Below are positions 8,794 to 17,800 of a stretch of 64,000 nucleotides of DNA, in pieces. Where the stretch lies: assembly GCA_965222345.1 (NCBI GenBank), contig CBDCTS010000007.1, forward strand, positions 248,001-312,000, read 5' to 3'. Origin of the DNA: JADFGZ01 sp965222345 (lineage in GTDB: Bacteria > Acidobacteriota > Terriglobia > 2-12-FULL-54-10). The position numbers and the translations under genes are program-made. How positions within the stretch are numbered: the first letter of the stretch is position 1; each line of letters begins with the position of its first letter. The notes beneath the pieces were generated by a model. It was not told the DNA's origin. It saw only the letters and a list, made by a program, of their open reading frames with translations, and did no database searches.

Positions 8794-9894
8794 TCATTCC
8801 CCGTTTCGCGGCAGGCGGGATGATTGGCCGCTTTCGCCGAAACGGAAACGGACACCTGTAGTCAGCAGCACGTCGTTCTTCTTTATGCCGGGAATAGGAT
8901 TGCTGAAGAAACGGTCGCTCAGCGTTACGTGCCAAGCCAGCCAGTCGCGAAGTTGCGTGCTGAGCGAAGCGTCAAACTGTGCGCGATATTCACCGAATTC
9001 GCTGAGATTAGGAAAAAAAGCCAGCCTCTCGGAAACTGAGGCCGATTCAGAGAGCTTGTAGGTTAGTTCTTTTCCGAAAACGGCTTCTCCCGACCGTTGA
9101 GCAAGGCCGCTAGAAAAGAACTCCTGATTGAATGAACTTCCCGAGAAAAAATCGAAAGTTATTCTGTCTGCTGTTATGATGTGCCAGCCGAATCCGCCGC
9201 CTAAGACATTGCGAAGGTCCAGATTCTGAAATTCATCAAACTCAAGATCAATGAATCCAAAAGTAAAGAGCCTGCCGTTCAATTCAATGTCGTACCGGGT
9301 TCCGCCTCGTATTGCATTGGCGGTAGTTTCCGATACACCTGTTGTGTTGTTCTGAGCGAATAAAGAATTTGCATAAACGGTAATTCTATCTCTCGGAGTC
9401 CTGCGCTCCGTCCGGAGAGAAGTCGCGAAAGTGCTAGTATCAGCGTTACCCTCAGCAAAGCTGAACCCGGCATCGACGGAACCACTCCAGAAATCGAGCA
9501 ACCCTGGATCACGCAAACGTTCGAGTTCCGCTTCATAAGAGGCTTGCTCTTCTGCCGCCCGGACGGATTCCACCATAGTTTTTGCGACAGGGACTGTGCT
9601 GGACGGAGAGATTTGGACTATAAAGTCGTCACCGCGGGTGGATACAACGCCAACAAGAACATGGCCGGCGGCAGACGTCACGAAAAGTTGCTGGTCGGAA
9701 GTGATTTCGTCAATGGCCTCCCATTGAATGGTCACATCACCTAAAAACTCCGTTTTCATGGTCATGCTTTCACGATCCGATTTGACAATGCGCCCTGACA
9801 GCCGGTCTCCATTTCTTAGGCCGACCTGATCGGCAGAGGCACAGGAAAGGAACGCGCAAACAGCTACTAAAGCAGAAAACAGACGGCTGAGCAT
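8794..9894 (-). CDS. DUF481 family outer-membrane protein
   Basis: A 366-residue protein with a signal peptide (MLSRLFSALVAVCAFLSCASA). An SH3-like small domain follows (residues about 22-100, DQVGLRNGDRLSGRIVKSD), then a helical stretch (VRAAEEQASYEAELERLRDPG). The C-terminal half is an amphipathic beta-barrel of the DUF481/YdiY (salt-induced outer membrane protein) type, with alternating aromatic strands such as GSVDAGFSFAEGN and RITVYANSLFAQN. It probably sits in the outer membrane; its substrate is unknown. The start at 9894 is supported by a GAAAGG sequence just upstream. It is convergent with the truncated amidohydrolase and divergent from the propeller gene at 10233. Confidence 0.85.
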   Translation of the reverse strand: MLSRLFSALVAVCAFLSCASADQVGLRNGDRLSGRIVKSDRESMTMKTEFLGDVTIQWEAIDEITSDQQLFVTSAAGHVLVGVVSTRGDDFIVQISPSSTVPVAKTMVESVRAAEEQASYEAELERLRDPGLLDFWSGSVDAGFSFAEGNADTSTFATSLRTERRTPRDRITVYANSLFAQNNTTGVSETTANAIRGGTRYDIELNGRLFTFGFIDLEFDEFQNLDLRNVLGGGFGWHIITADRITFDFFSGSSFNQEFFSSGLAQRSGEAVFGKELTYKLSESASVSERLAFFPNLSEFGEYRAQFDASLSTQLRDWLAWHVTLSDRFFSNPIPGIKKNDVLLTTGVRFRFGESGQSSRLPRNGE

Positions 9895-10232
9895 GATTTA
9901 CCTTTCACAATTTTAAAGCGGGCAATTACCTGCCCGGTAATTTGCGCAATGCGCCATGAGGCTCTGCGTTCGGTCTGAACGGACCCCACAGCGGCAAGCT
10001 GGAAGTTTGAGCCCGGACCCGCCCTTTCATCAATAACAAATTATCAAAAGAGGCAGTCGTTACACCCCTTCCGGCCCATTTCCCCCGAAAGAACCCTTGA
10101 CCGGTACGCTGAAACACCCAGCATAGCAAAAGCGGCCATGCTGATCTGAGCTTGAGTCAGCCGTGCGGCTGTCGTACACTTTAAGTTGAGAAGAGACTCT
10201 AATCGAAATACTCCTTGAAAGGAGGGCTACTC
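9895..10232. promoter_or_regulatory. Divergent intergenic region; hairpin over the 10233 ribosome-binding site
   Basis: No gene is seen here. The region must hold the promoters of the DUF481 gene (minus) and the propeller gene (plus), but I cannot assign -35/-10 boxes with confidence. A small hairpin, CTCCT (10211-10215) / AGGAG (10220-10224) with a TGAA loop, overlaps the Shine-Dalgarno sequence GGAGG of the gene starting at 10233 and could limit its translation. Confidence 0.35.
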
Positions 10233-11660
10233 ATGGCCCGCAGCAGAGTTCGATTCATGAAATCCCGGCGTAAAGCAGGTCTGTTAATCATGCTTGCTTT
10301 CCTCGTAACGGCCGCAGGATTTATTCTTTCCGGCGGCAGCCAGAAAGAAAAGCTAGGGACACGAACCTTTGGCTATGACCGGCTTGTTTCCTGGGAAGCG
10401 CTCCCTGAGATGGACGGGGAAATGTGCCAGTGGGTTCCCGCCAGCGCTTCGATGAGCCTGGCGGCAGTTTTGCAACAGCAACCGGCTTCCGGTGCGCCAG
10501 CGACGGCCCCGCCTATGCCGAGCGATGCGCAGAGGGCGGAGGTAGCGAGTCGGCCGCCCATCCGCACGGTTACCGACCCCTATTTCGGCTATGCCGGCAT
10601 CGCGGTGGACCCCGTCCGCAACGAAGTGGTCATTGCGGAGGAGAACCTGTCCAGACTTCTCGTTTACGATCGGTTGGAGAATACTCCTCCCAACGCTGCG
10701 ATGAGCGAGCCCAAGCGCATGATCGGAGGAGAGGCATCTTTTCTCGAGTATGCCTGCAGCGTCTATATTGATCCTGCCACCGGTGACATTTACGGCGTCA
10801 ACAATGACACGATGAACTGGATGCCCGTCTTTGGCCGTGACGCGAGGGGCAACGTGGCGCCGAAACGGAAGCTCAGGACTCCCCACACGACCTTCGGCAT
10901 CGTCGCCGACGAGCAAGAGCAGGAGTTGTTCTTCACCATCCAGGACGATCATGCCGTAGTGGTATTCAAGAAGGACGCCCAGGACGAGGACAGCCCCATA
11001 CGGATTCTCCAGGGGAGAAGCACTCTGATGGCTGATCCGCACGGCATAGCCTTGGACACGAACAGGAATGAAATCTTCGTTTCCAATTGGGGCACCAACA
11101 ATGACCGCCCGCCTCTCTCGGAAGGGGGAGGAGGCGATGCCCGTCACAATCGGGAGGATTTTCCCGTGGGACGCGCCCGTGCAGTCCCCGGCTCGGGAAT
11201 GATTCATCCTCCTTCGATCACCGTGTACCCCAAGAATGCACAGGGAGACACTCCCCCGCTGCGGGTGATTCAGGGCCCGGAAACTCAGATGGACTGGCCC
11301 ACCTCGCTGGCTGTGCATCCGGACCGGGGCGAGCTTTTTGTCGCCAATGACACCGGCGACTCTGTCATCGTCTTCTCGGTGGATGCGGAAGGCGATGTTG
11401 CTCCCATTCGCGTGATCCAAGGCCCCCGGACCATGATTAATAATCCCACCGGAGTGACTCTGGACCTGAAAAACAACGAGCTTTGGGTCGCCAACTTTGG
11501 CAGTCACGCGGCGACTGTGTTTCCCGTCGATGCAGAGGGAGATGTGACCCCGAAGCGCGTCATCCGCAGCGGGCCCGTGGACGCCCCCTCGCCGATGCTC
11601 AGCAACGCGCATACGGTCGCGTATGACAGCAATCGAGAAGAAATTCTCGTGGCTAACTGA
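10233..11660 (+). CDS. Beta-propeller protein, N-terminal part, ends at an in-frame UGA
   Basis: The first 475 residues of a repetitive secreted propeller protein. The ATG at 10233 is preferred over the TTG at 10215 because GGAGG lies 8 nt upstream. A hydrophobic segment near residues 13-33 (AGLLIMLAFLVTAAGFILSGG) anchors or exports it. Repeats follow with the core G(I/V)ALD..RNEIFV.N…V(Y/F)P.DA.GD..P.R.IQGP, about 55-60 residues each, typical of NHL/40-residue-YVTN-like blades. The frame stops at TGA 11658-11660, directly after EEILVAN, in the middle of a blade, and the same frame continues without a gap at 11661. This is one gene split by a single codon. Either it is a point-mutated pseudogene, a sequencing error, or a recoded UGA. 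Confidence 0.75.
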   Translation: MARSRVRFMKSRRKAGLLIMLAFLVTAAGFILSGGSQKEKLGTRTFGYDRLVSWEALPEMDGEMCQWVPASASMSLAAVLQQQPASGAPATAPPMPSDAQRAEVASRPPIRTVTDPYFGYAGIAVDPVRNEVVIAEENLSRLLVYDRLENTPPNAAMSEPKRMIGGEASFLEYACSVYIDPATGDIYGVNNDTMNWMPVFGRDARGNVAPKRKLRTPHTTFGIVADEQEQELFFTIQDDHAVVVFKKDAQDEDSPIRILQGRSTLMADPHGIALDTNRNEIFVSNWGTNNDRPPLSEGGGGDARHNREDFPVGRARAVPGSGMIHPPSITVYPKNAQGDTPPLRVIQGPETQMDWPTSLAVHPDRGELFVANDTGDSVIVFSVDAEGDVAPIRVIQGPRTMINNPTGVTLDLKNNELWVANFGSHAATVFPVDAEGDVTPKRVIRSGPVDAPSPMLSNAHTVAYDSNREEILVAN

Positions 11661-12449
11661 GTGGGCCATCCGCAGGTTGCGGCATTCGCCAGGTTGGCGG
11701 ATGGTGGTGCAAGACCGACGAGGGAAATTGCCGGCCAGAACACTCTGTTCACCCGCACGATGCACGACATGGCCTATGATCCGATTCACGATGAGATCAT
11801 CGTGCCGCAGTTCTTTGCTTTTGCCATCCTCACGTTCGCGGGGGATGCAAATGGAAACGTGGCTCCCATCCGTAAGATTATGGGGCCCAGCACGCAGTTG
11901 AAAAATACACATGCCTTGGCCGTGGACCCGGTGCACGGAGAAATCTTCGTTCCCGGACGACACGGCGATAACAGAGTCTTGGTCTTTCCGCGGGAAGCCG
12001 ATGGGGATGTGGCGCCCATCCGGATTCTGGAGACGGACAGTACTCCGGGCCGGGTCGGCGTAGATCCGGTTCACAATCTGGTGGTCGTTTCCGGAGGCCC
12101 CGGACTCCACATCTATGACCGGACCGCTTCGGGAAAGGCAAAACCCCGCAACGTAATTACCATACCTAAAGATATGGGCCGGAGATCAACTGGCCTCATG
12201 GCGATCAACCCGGAGAACGGGATGATTTTCGTTCGTGTCAGCGGGGAGGGAGGACGACACGAGACAGGGGACTTCGTCGGCGTATGGAGCATTTACGATG
12301 ACGGAGAAGTCGCTCCCCGATGGACCATCGGCCTTGGCATCCTGAAGGATATTCGGGGGGTGGCTATTGATGTCAAGTCTAACAGCGTCTTCGTGACGGA
12401 TAAGACTCTCAATTCGATTCTGACGTTCCACGTCCCCGAGGCCTTTTAG
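11661..12449 (+). CDS. Beta-propeller protein, C-terminal part after the in-frame UGA
   Basis: The continuation, in the same reading frame, of the propeller gene that starts at 10233. A GTG at 11661 directly follows the TGA, but no ribosome-binding site precedes it, so independent translation is unlikely. The 262 residues contain further blades of the same type (NTHALAVDPVHGEIFVPGRHGDNRVLVF, then RGVAIDVKSNSVFVTDKTLNSILTF). The full-length product would be about 738 residues. A 122-bp inverted-repeat element begins 2 bp after its stop codon. Confidence 0.65.
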   Translation: MGHPQVAAFARLADGGARPTREIAGQNTLFTRTMHDMAYDPIHDEIIVPQFFAFAILTFAGDANGNVAPIRKIMGPSTQLKNTHALAVDPVHGEIFVPGRHGDNRVLVFPREADGDVAPIRILETDSTPGRVGVDPVHNLVVVSGGPGLHIYDRTASGKAKPRNVITIPKDMGRRSTGLMAINPENGMIFVRVSGEGGRHETGDFVGVWSIYDDGEVAPRWTIGLGILKDIRGVAIDVKSNSVFVTDKTLNSILTFHVPEAF

Positions 12450-12450
12450 C

Positions 12451-12572
12451 AGGTTGTTGAAAAACGCCAATTGGGCGTTCGATTGGGCTGTAGTTGCCGA
12501 ATTTCGCGCGCCTGTCCCCAGCGAAGCAGGGGGATTGGCAAGTGGACCCATACGGCAGTTTTTCAACAACCT
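12451..12572. repeat. MITE-like element with 15-bp perfect terminal inverted repeats
   Basis: AGGTTGTTGAAAAAC at 12451-12465 is repeated in perfect inversion (GTTTTTCAACAACCT) at 12558-12572, enclosing 92 bp without a gene. The size and the terminal repeats suit a small non-autonomous element or a solo transposon remnant, and GTTGTTGAAAAAC resembles ends seen in several IS families. It sits directly after the propeller gene stop codon. I cannot see a clear target duplication. Confidence 0.5.
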
Positions 12573-12636
12573 CCTTGGAAAATGAGGAAGCGACTGTCAC
12601 TCAGGTAGTGACAGGCATTTCTACCTGTTCCTTTTA

Positions 12637-12663
12637 GAGCACAGGCCGTTAAGGCCTGTGCTC
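12637..12663. terminator. Perfect 11-bp stem hairpin
   Basis: GAGCACAGGCC (12637-12647) pairs perfectly with GGCCTGTGCTC (12653-12663) around a 5-nt loop. It lies about 190 bp after the propeller gene stop. It could terminate transcription, but no T tract follows, so it may instead be a dispersed palindromic repeat. Confidence 0.4.
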
Positions 12664-12704
12664 CACTTCCTTCGGCTCTGCTCAGGATAAGCCTTGTCTG
12701 TACT

Positions 12705-12769
12705 CCTGCTTCGCTTTGCTCCGCATCGCGGCGTCTCTGGTTGCCTGCCATTCCTGATTTACACCTGCC
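12705..12769 (+). repeat. Dispersed ~65-bp intergenic repeat, copy 1
   Basis: It starts CCTGCTTCGCTTTGCTCCGC and ends GATTTACACCTGCC. An imperfect second copy in the same orientation lies at 13176-13241. Neither encodes anything recognisable. Confidence 0.55.
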
Positions 12770-13004
12770 AAATTGCTCTAAAAGCTATTGAATAACCCCC
12801 TATTAGGGGTTTGGTTCAGCGGATTTCGTTCCGCTTTCTGGTGCCTTTTTTACACTCTTCCGAATAATATCTGTTGATTCTAAAAGACATAATGGCTTCG
12901 TTTTGCAAAAAAAACATTTTTCCTCCACTCCTCTCCCCTCTTAAACTTCACAAACGCCCTCCAGCCCGGATTGTCCCTCGCGCAAATTCCGGGGGCAACA
13001 AAAT

Positions 13005-13067
13005 TATTCCGAGAATTCCGAATCTACCGAGGAAACCGAATCTACCGAACATTCCGAAGGAACCGAA
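13005..13067 (+). repeat. Array of seven 9-bp units (NNNNCCGAA)
   Basis: Seven consecutive 9-bp units share the core CCGAA or CCGAG (for example AATTCCGAA, TCTACCGAG, GAAACCGAA). The same unit, inverted (TTCGG core), forms a longer array at 43778-43921. Confidence 0.65.
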
Positions 13068-13175
13068 ACCAAGTAGCGACAGGCATTCCTGCCTGCCTTG
13101 TTGAGTGTAGTCCAACAGGCCTGCACTTGCCTGCCGGCTGGGGTACAGATAGCGACAGGCAATCGGGCCTGTCCT

Positions 13176-13241
13176 CCTGCCTCGCTTTGCTCCGCAAGGC
13201 AGCGTTTTCATTTGTTTGCCATTCCAGGATTTACACCTGCC
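13176..13241 (+). repeat. Dispersed ~65-bp intergenic repeat, copy 2
   Basis: Second copy of the repeat at 12705-12769. It starts CCTGCCTCGCTTTGCTCCGC and ends GGATTTACACCTGCC, with several substitutions in the middle. Confidence 0.55.
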
Positions 13242-13512
13242 GACAAAATGTTCCGGGGACACGCCGGGCAGGGGTAGCCACGACGAAGCGTTCTCCGTGC
13301 ACGAGAGCTGTCGCCATTGCTCCCTGGCACAGGCAGCCAAGCGAAGGGGAATTCATCCGGAGGGCTTGGTGGACCACCTGAACGCTGCATTGTTTGGTTC
13401 CAAATGTGCGCTGGCAATTGTCGTCAAAGGAAAAAACCAAAGTCCTTTCCCTCAGCAGGGCGAAGCATCCTATACTGTAAGGAACAGATTATGGGGAAGG
13501 ACTGTAGGCTTG

Positions 13513-13704
13513 ATGCGCTGGCTGCGAATCGTTACGGGAGTAGGGTTTCTGGTCGTCGGGTTGCTGGGTTGGTTGCTGCCGATTATTCCCGGCTGGGTGT
13601 TCATCATCCCCGGCCTGATGCTGTTAAGCCGAGAGTTCAGCTGGGCCAAAGGAACCTTGCAATGGCTCAAACGCCGCTTCCCTCAAAAATCCGTGCAGGA
13701 TTAA
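13513..13704 (+). CDS. Small PGPGW-type transmembrane protein
   Basis: A 63-residue membrane protein. After MRWLRIVTG comes one long hydrophobic stretch with the family signature (GWLLPIIPGWVFIIPGLMLLS, near residues 18-38), matching the PGPGW putative transmembrane family in order and spacing, followed by a basic tail (KGTLQWLKRRF). The family has no known function. The frame is open well upstream of 13513, but that upstream part has no protein-like character and overlaps intergenic repeats. The ATG at 13513 gives the usual length for the family. Confidence 0.7.
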   Translation: MRWLRIVTGVGFLVVGLLGWLLPIIPGWVFIIPGLMLLSREFSWAKGTLQWLKRRFPQKSVQD

Positions 13705-13868
13705 CGCTCCGGCGCCGAAGCACAATTTTATTCGTCAGGCGTTCAGGTCAGGCATCCGACCTTTGCCGTAAAAGGAAACAAGAGCGCCTTAGTTCCACGG
13801 GAAATAAGATCGGGTAGAATGGACGCTGCCTGGGGGAGGATTTTCTTTTTGAAGGGAAGGAGAAACGG

Positions 13869-14645
13869 GTGCGGCTTGCGGGGAAGACCGCTATCGTAAC
13901 CGGCGGAGGGAGAGGAATCGGCGAGACCATTGCCCTGGCGCTGGCGGCGGAGGGCTGCTCGGTTGCCGTCGCCGGGCGGAGCGAGGCTCATCTGCAAAGA
14001 GTCGCCGGAAAAATCCGTGAGAGCGGGCGCGAGTCGATAGCCGTTCGCTGTGACGTCACCGACCCCCATTCGGTGAAGGAACTTTTCGGCAAGGCCAAAC
14101 AGAAGTGGGAGAAACTGGACATTCTAGTCAACAACGCCGGGCAGAGTCACAGCGAGTTGCTCGCCCGCCTGAGCATCGAGACCTGGAACCACATGCTCGC
14201 CGTCAACCTGACGAGCGCCTTCCTGTGCTGCCAGGCGGCGCTCGGCTGGATGCTGCCGCAAAAATCCGGGAGGATCATCAACATTGCCTCGACCGCCGCC
14301 AAGATAGGGTTCCGCTACGCCGGGGCCTATGCAGCGGCTAAACACGGTGTGTTGGGCTTGACGCGCTCCATGGCGCTGGAGACGGCGACTTCCGGGATCA
14401 CGGTCAACGCCGTGTGTCCCGGGTGGGTCGAGACCGATATGGTCCAGAACGCCGTCGCGACCATCAGTGCCAAGACCAAGGTCAGCGCGGAAAAGGCCCG
14501 GGAATATCTTGCCAACGACAGCCCTCAAAAGCGCATTCTCGATCCGGAGGAGATCGCATCGACCATCGTGTTTCTGGCCTGCGAGCAGGCACGGGGGATC
14601 ACCGGTCAGGCCATCGACGTCTCCGGCGGGCAGGTGATGTCGTAA
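13869..14645 (+). CDS. SDR-family oxidoreductase (3-oxoacyl-ACP-reductase-like)
   Basis: A classical short-chain dehydrogenase/reductase of 258 residues, using NAD(P)(H). The Rossmann glycine motif is TGGGRGIG (residues about 11-18), NNAG follows near residue 90, the catalytic Ser is in INIASTAA, and the YxxxK pair is in YAAAK near residue 156. The C-terminus (GQAIDVSGGQ) is like 3-oxoacyl-ACP reductases (FabG-like), but the substrate cannot be assigned from sequence alone. The start is GTG at 13869, with AAGGAG about 8 nt upstream. It is convergent with the receptor gene at 14831-18516, with a long palindrome between them. Confidence 0.88.
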   Translation: MRLAGKTAIVTGGGRGIGETIALALAAEGCSVAVAGRSEAHLQRVAGKIRESGRESIAVRCDVTDPHSVKELFGKAKQKWEKLDILVNNAGQSHSELLARLSIETWNHMLAVNLTSAFLCCQAALGWMLPQKSGRIINIASTAAKIGFRYAGAYAAAKHGVLGLTRSMALETATSGITVNAVCPGWVETDMVQNAVATISAKTKVSAEKAREYLANDSPQKRILDPEEIASTIVFLACEQARGITGQAIDVSGGQVMS

Positions 14646-14715
14646 TCCCAGCCGCAACTCCTTCGGCAAGCTCAAGGCAGGCTGTCAGGGAGCGGACGAA
14701 CCGGTCGGTACTTAC

Positions 14716-14741
14716 ATACTTGACGACGCGTCATCAAGTAT
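14716..14741. terminator. 26-bp near-perfect palindrome between convergent genes
   Basis: The two 13-nt halves (ATACTTGACGACG and CGTCATCAAGTAT) match as an inverted repeat at 12 of 13 positions, with no loop. Lying between convergent genes, it may be a bidirectional terminator. A binding site for a dimeric regulator is an alternative. Confidence 0.4.
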
Positions 14742-14830
14742 ATAAGCGCCGGAGTATGGGGCCGAAGAACAACGCCGTCAGCCGGGATGCAGCGCCGGTC
14801 GAATGCCGTGGCGGCCTTTGCTGCGGGCTC

Positions 14831-17800
14831 CTAGAAGATAATCTTTGCACCGACCTGGATCTGGCGGGGGGCGAAGGCAGAGCTAATCAGGCCGAACTGG
14901 GCGCTATTGGGATTCTGGCGGTTGAAGACACCCAGGTCATCCAGAGTTCCGGACGGTGGCTGGCTGCTTACGTTGAAATTCGTGCGATTGAGACTGTTGA
15001 AGAAGTCGAAGCGGAGCTGCAAGCGCGCCCCTTCCGTGATCGGGATATAGGAAAGCTCTTGCGAATCCCGAGGTCCAACGACGCGTACCAGGGTCCACTT
15101 ACGGGGGACATAGCAAGCGTCCCGGCCTCCAGCAAACCGGGATTCTGGAAGAACTCGGGATTGCCTCCCCCTTCCGGTGCGATGAGGGTGGAGTCGAAGA
15201 GAGTCACCCGGCCCTGCGAGTCGCGGAAAGATCCGGTTCGCCGCTGAAGCTCTTTGATATCGATCCCCTGAAGATGAACGGTGTTGGTCAAGCCTCTGGA
15301 ACCGCCTCGATTGATGGTCCCTCTTCCGGAGACGATGTTTACCGTCTCGCCAGAACGGATCCTGAGAAATCCGCTGAGATCCCATCCGCCGACGATAGCG
15401 TCCAGAATGCCGCCGGTGTCCATCCATCTGCGCCCTTGACCGATGGGTATCTCCCACACCCAGTTGGCATTGTAAGTGTGGGTGATGTCGTAATCGGGAC
15501 GCATGATCTCAAGCTGCGGTTGGGCGTTATCGAAGAGCCCCCGGAAATTGGACTGGGAGCCGGAAAAATTCGTCAGCACCTTGCCCCAGGTATAGTTGAA
15601 CTGGCCGGTGAAACCCGATCGGAAACTCCTTCTGATCTCGAACTGGAGAGCATTGTACTTGGAGAACGCGTTGTTGCCGACTAAATCCCCGACGAAGGCA
15701 TTGGGATTGCGATAGAAATAGCTGATCGGCAGGGTGGCGCCGAATCTCTCGCCTCCTTCACCGGCAAAGAAGAATTCCCGGTTGGCTGCTAGAAAACCGC
15801 CGATGTACTGCCCGATCTCACCGTTGCGAATCCAGTTTTGGACGCCCCCCGATTGCAGGAATCCACCGAAGCCGAGTTGATGGAAGATCGTCAGAGGTTC
15901 ACCGGCATAGGGACTTGCGTTGGCGGCCAGGTTCCGCTGGGCACTCCTGAACTCCTCTACGAATTCCGGAGGCAGGAGGAGCTGGTTCAAATCAACGGCG
16001 CGGCTGAGTTTGACCCCGTGGTTTCCAACGTAGCGTAACTCGACGGCGGTGTTCTGCATGATCTCATGCTGGATGCCGACGTTCCATTGCTGCACATAGG
16101 GTGTTCGCAAGTTGGGGTCGATGGTGAAGATGGCCGCCAGGGGATCCGCCAGAATCCCGTCCCGCGCAGTCCTGGGGATCTTGAACTCGGGCGTCGGAAT
16201 CGGAAGCAGCCCATTGCCACTGACGGTGCCGCGGATTCCCGGGACGGAGCTCAGTTGGCTCAGGCCGTCGTTGCCTCGAAGCGCGTTGAGCACCGTTGTG
16301 AAGTTGTTGTCGATCACGTAGTTGAGTCCGTAACTGCCGCGCAGAACGGTGTTGTCCGAAACCCGCCACGCCACGCCGATGCTGGGAGCAAAGTTGTTTC
16401 GGTCGGCGTTGAAAAAGGGCCTTCCGTTGGTCGCGCCCGCGAAATCAATGATCGCACCGGGATCGAGCACCGACTCGACGCCGCCCAGCGGCAACAGGGC
16501 CAAGCCTTGGGTCTCGTCCGGGACCGAGTGAAATTCCCATCGGAACCCGGAACTCAGCGTGAGATTGGGGGTGAGACGCCAGGTGTCTCCCAGATAGAAG
16601 GTGAGAAAATTCTGATTGAGTACGTTGGTTTGAGAGGCCCCATCGACATATCCCGACGCCGGTGAGGTGACGTTGAACCGTTGCTCTGCCGTGTCGACGA
16701 ACCCACCCAGAACACCCAACATGCCGGAGGCGGTGCTGAGTTCTCCGGAAGAGATCCCGCCGGGGAAGAGGCCGGGAACCAGCGGGTCCTGGTTTCCGGC
16801 GCCGAACTCCAGGATGTAGGTCGGCACAATACCCGCGTCGTTGAACAGATCGACTCTGGTCCAGCGTACACTCCCGCCCACCTTGATGGTGTGGAGGCCG
16901 TTGACCCAGGTCACGTTGTCCATCAGGTCCAGGTTGCGAGTGTCACGGCCCTGAGCCAGAAAATTCCGGATCGGATTCGAGAACAGATCACCTTCGCTCG
17001 AGAATGACAGACGGTAACCCTGGAAAAAGGTTTCGTTATTGAAGAATCTCCCACTCCCGGTCTGGAAGCCAAACCGTCCTTCGTTGATGATGGTCGGAGT
17101 GAACTCACTGTTCAGGGAAAAGGAGGCCAGTCTGCGGACCGATCCCTGCCCTCCGCCGGGAAGACCAGGAAAGACGGCATCGATGCCGTTGAACACGGAG
17201 TTCGGCGTATCGGTGCGGAACTGGTGAAATGATCCGGTGAAGGAATGCCTCTCGTTGATCTTGTAATCTCCCCGGAATACCAACCAATCGGATTCGGAAC
17301 GGTCGGGACTGTTGAACCGAAAGCCGGAGATGTTCCTTCCGTCGCCAACGCTGGCGTCGTTGGGCAGCGGTGTCAGATCGATAAGAGCCTTGACGGTGGG
17401 GTCGGCGGTCAGCCCGGTGAGATCGAACAGGTTCAGCGTGGCCACTTGGCCGCTGTCCTGCCTGACGTAGCCGAAATCGCCGGCGCGCGCGGAATCCGTC
17501 AGGACCCTCCGTACGACTGAGGCCGAACTGGGGCTTCGTTCCTCCTCATAGTTGACGAAGAAAAACAGGTTGTCCTTCACGATGGGACCGCCCACATTGA
17601 AGCCGAACTGATGGATCAGGACCTTTTCCTTGTCTATTCCGGCGGCGTTGTTGAAGAAGTTGGTGGCGTTGAGGGCGTCGTTTCGGTTGTAGTAGAACAA
17701 CTCCCCGTGGAACTCGTTACTGCCGGAACGGGTCACGAACTGCGTCTGTGATGCACCCAGACCGGCGTCGACCTCCGAGTTGGCAGTCGTAATGTTGACC

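Larger units (their letters stand above)
12573..13512. other. Repeat-rich intergenic region
   Basis: About 940 bp without a credible gene. It holds a strong hairpin (12637-12663), a terminator-like hairpin AACCCC/GGGGTT (12794-12811), another AGCGGA/TCCGCT (12818-12835) followed by a short T run, a 9-bp repeat array (13005-13067), and two copies of a ~65-bp repeat (12705-12769 and 13176-13241). Phrases containing GACAGGCA(T/A) recur near 12609, 13079 and 13154. Confidence 0.55.

Noticed and set aside
11658..11660. Selenocysteine codon in the propeller gene
   Set aside because: No SECIS-like hairpin was recognised next to the UGA and no selenocysteine gene is in the window; kept only as a remote alternative in the findings.
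10353..12110. Long minus-strand frame (585 codons) opposite the propeller gene
   Set aside because: It lies entirely opposite a clear repetitive propeller gene and has no recognisable domain; a shadow frame of GC-rich coding DNA.
13005..13067. CRISPR-like array
   Set aside because: The unit is only 9 bp with no unique spacers, and no cas genes are in the window.
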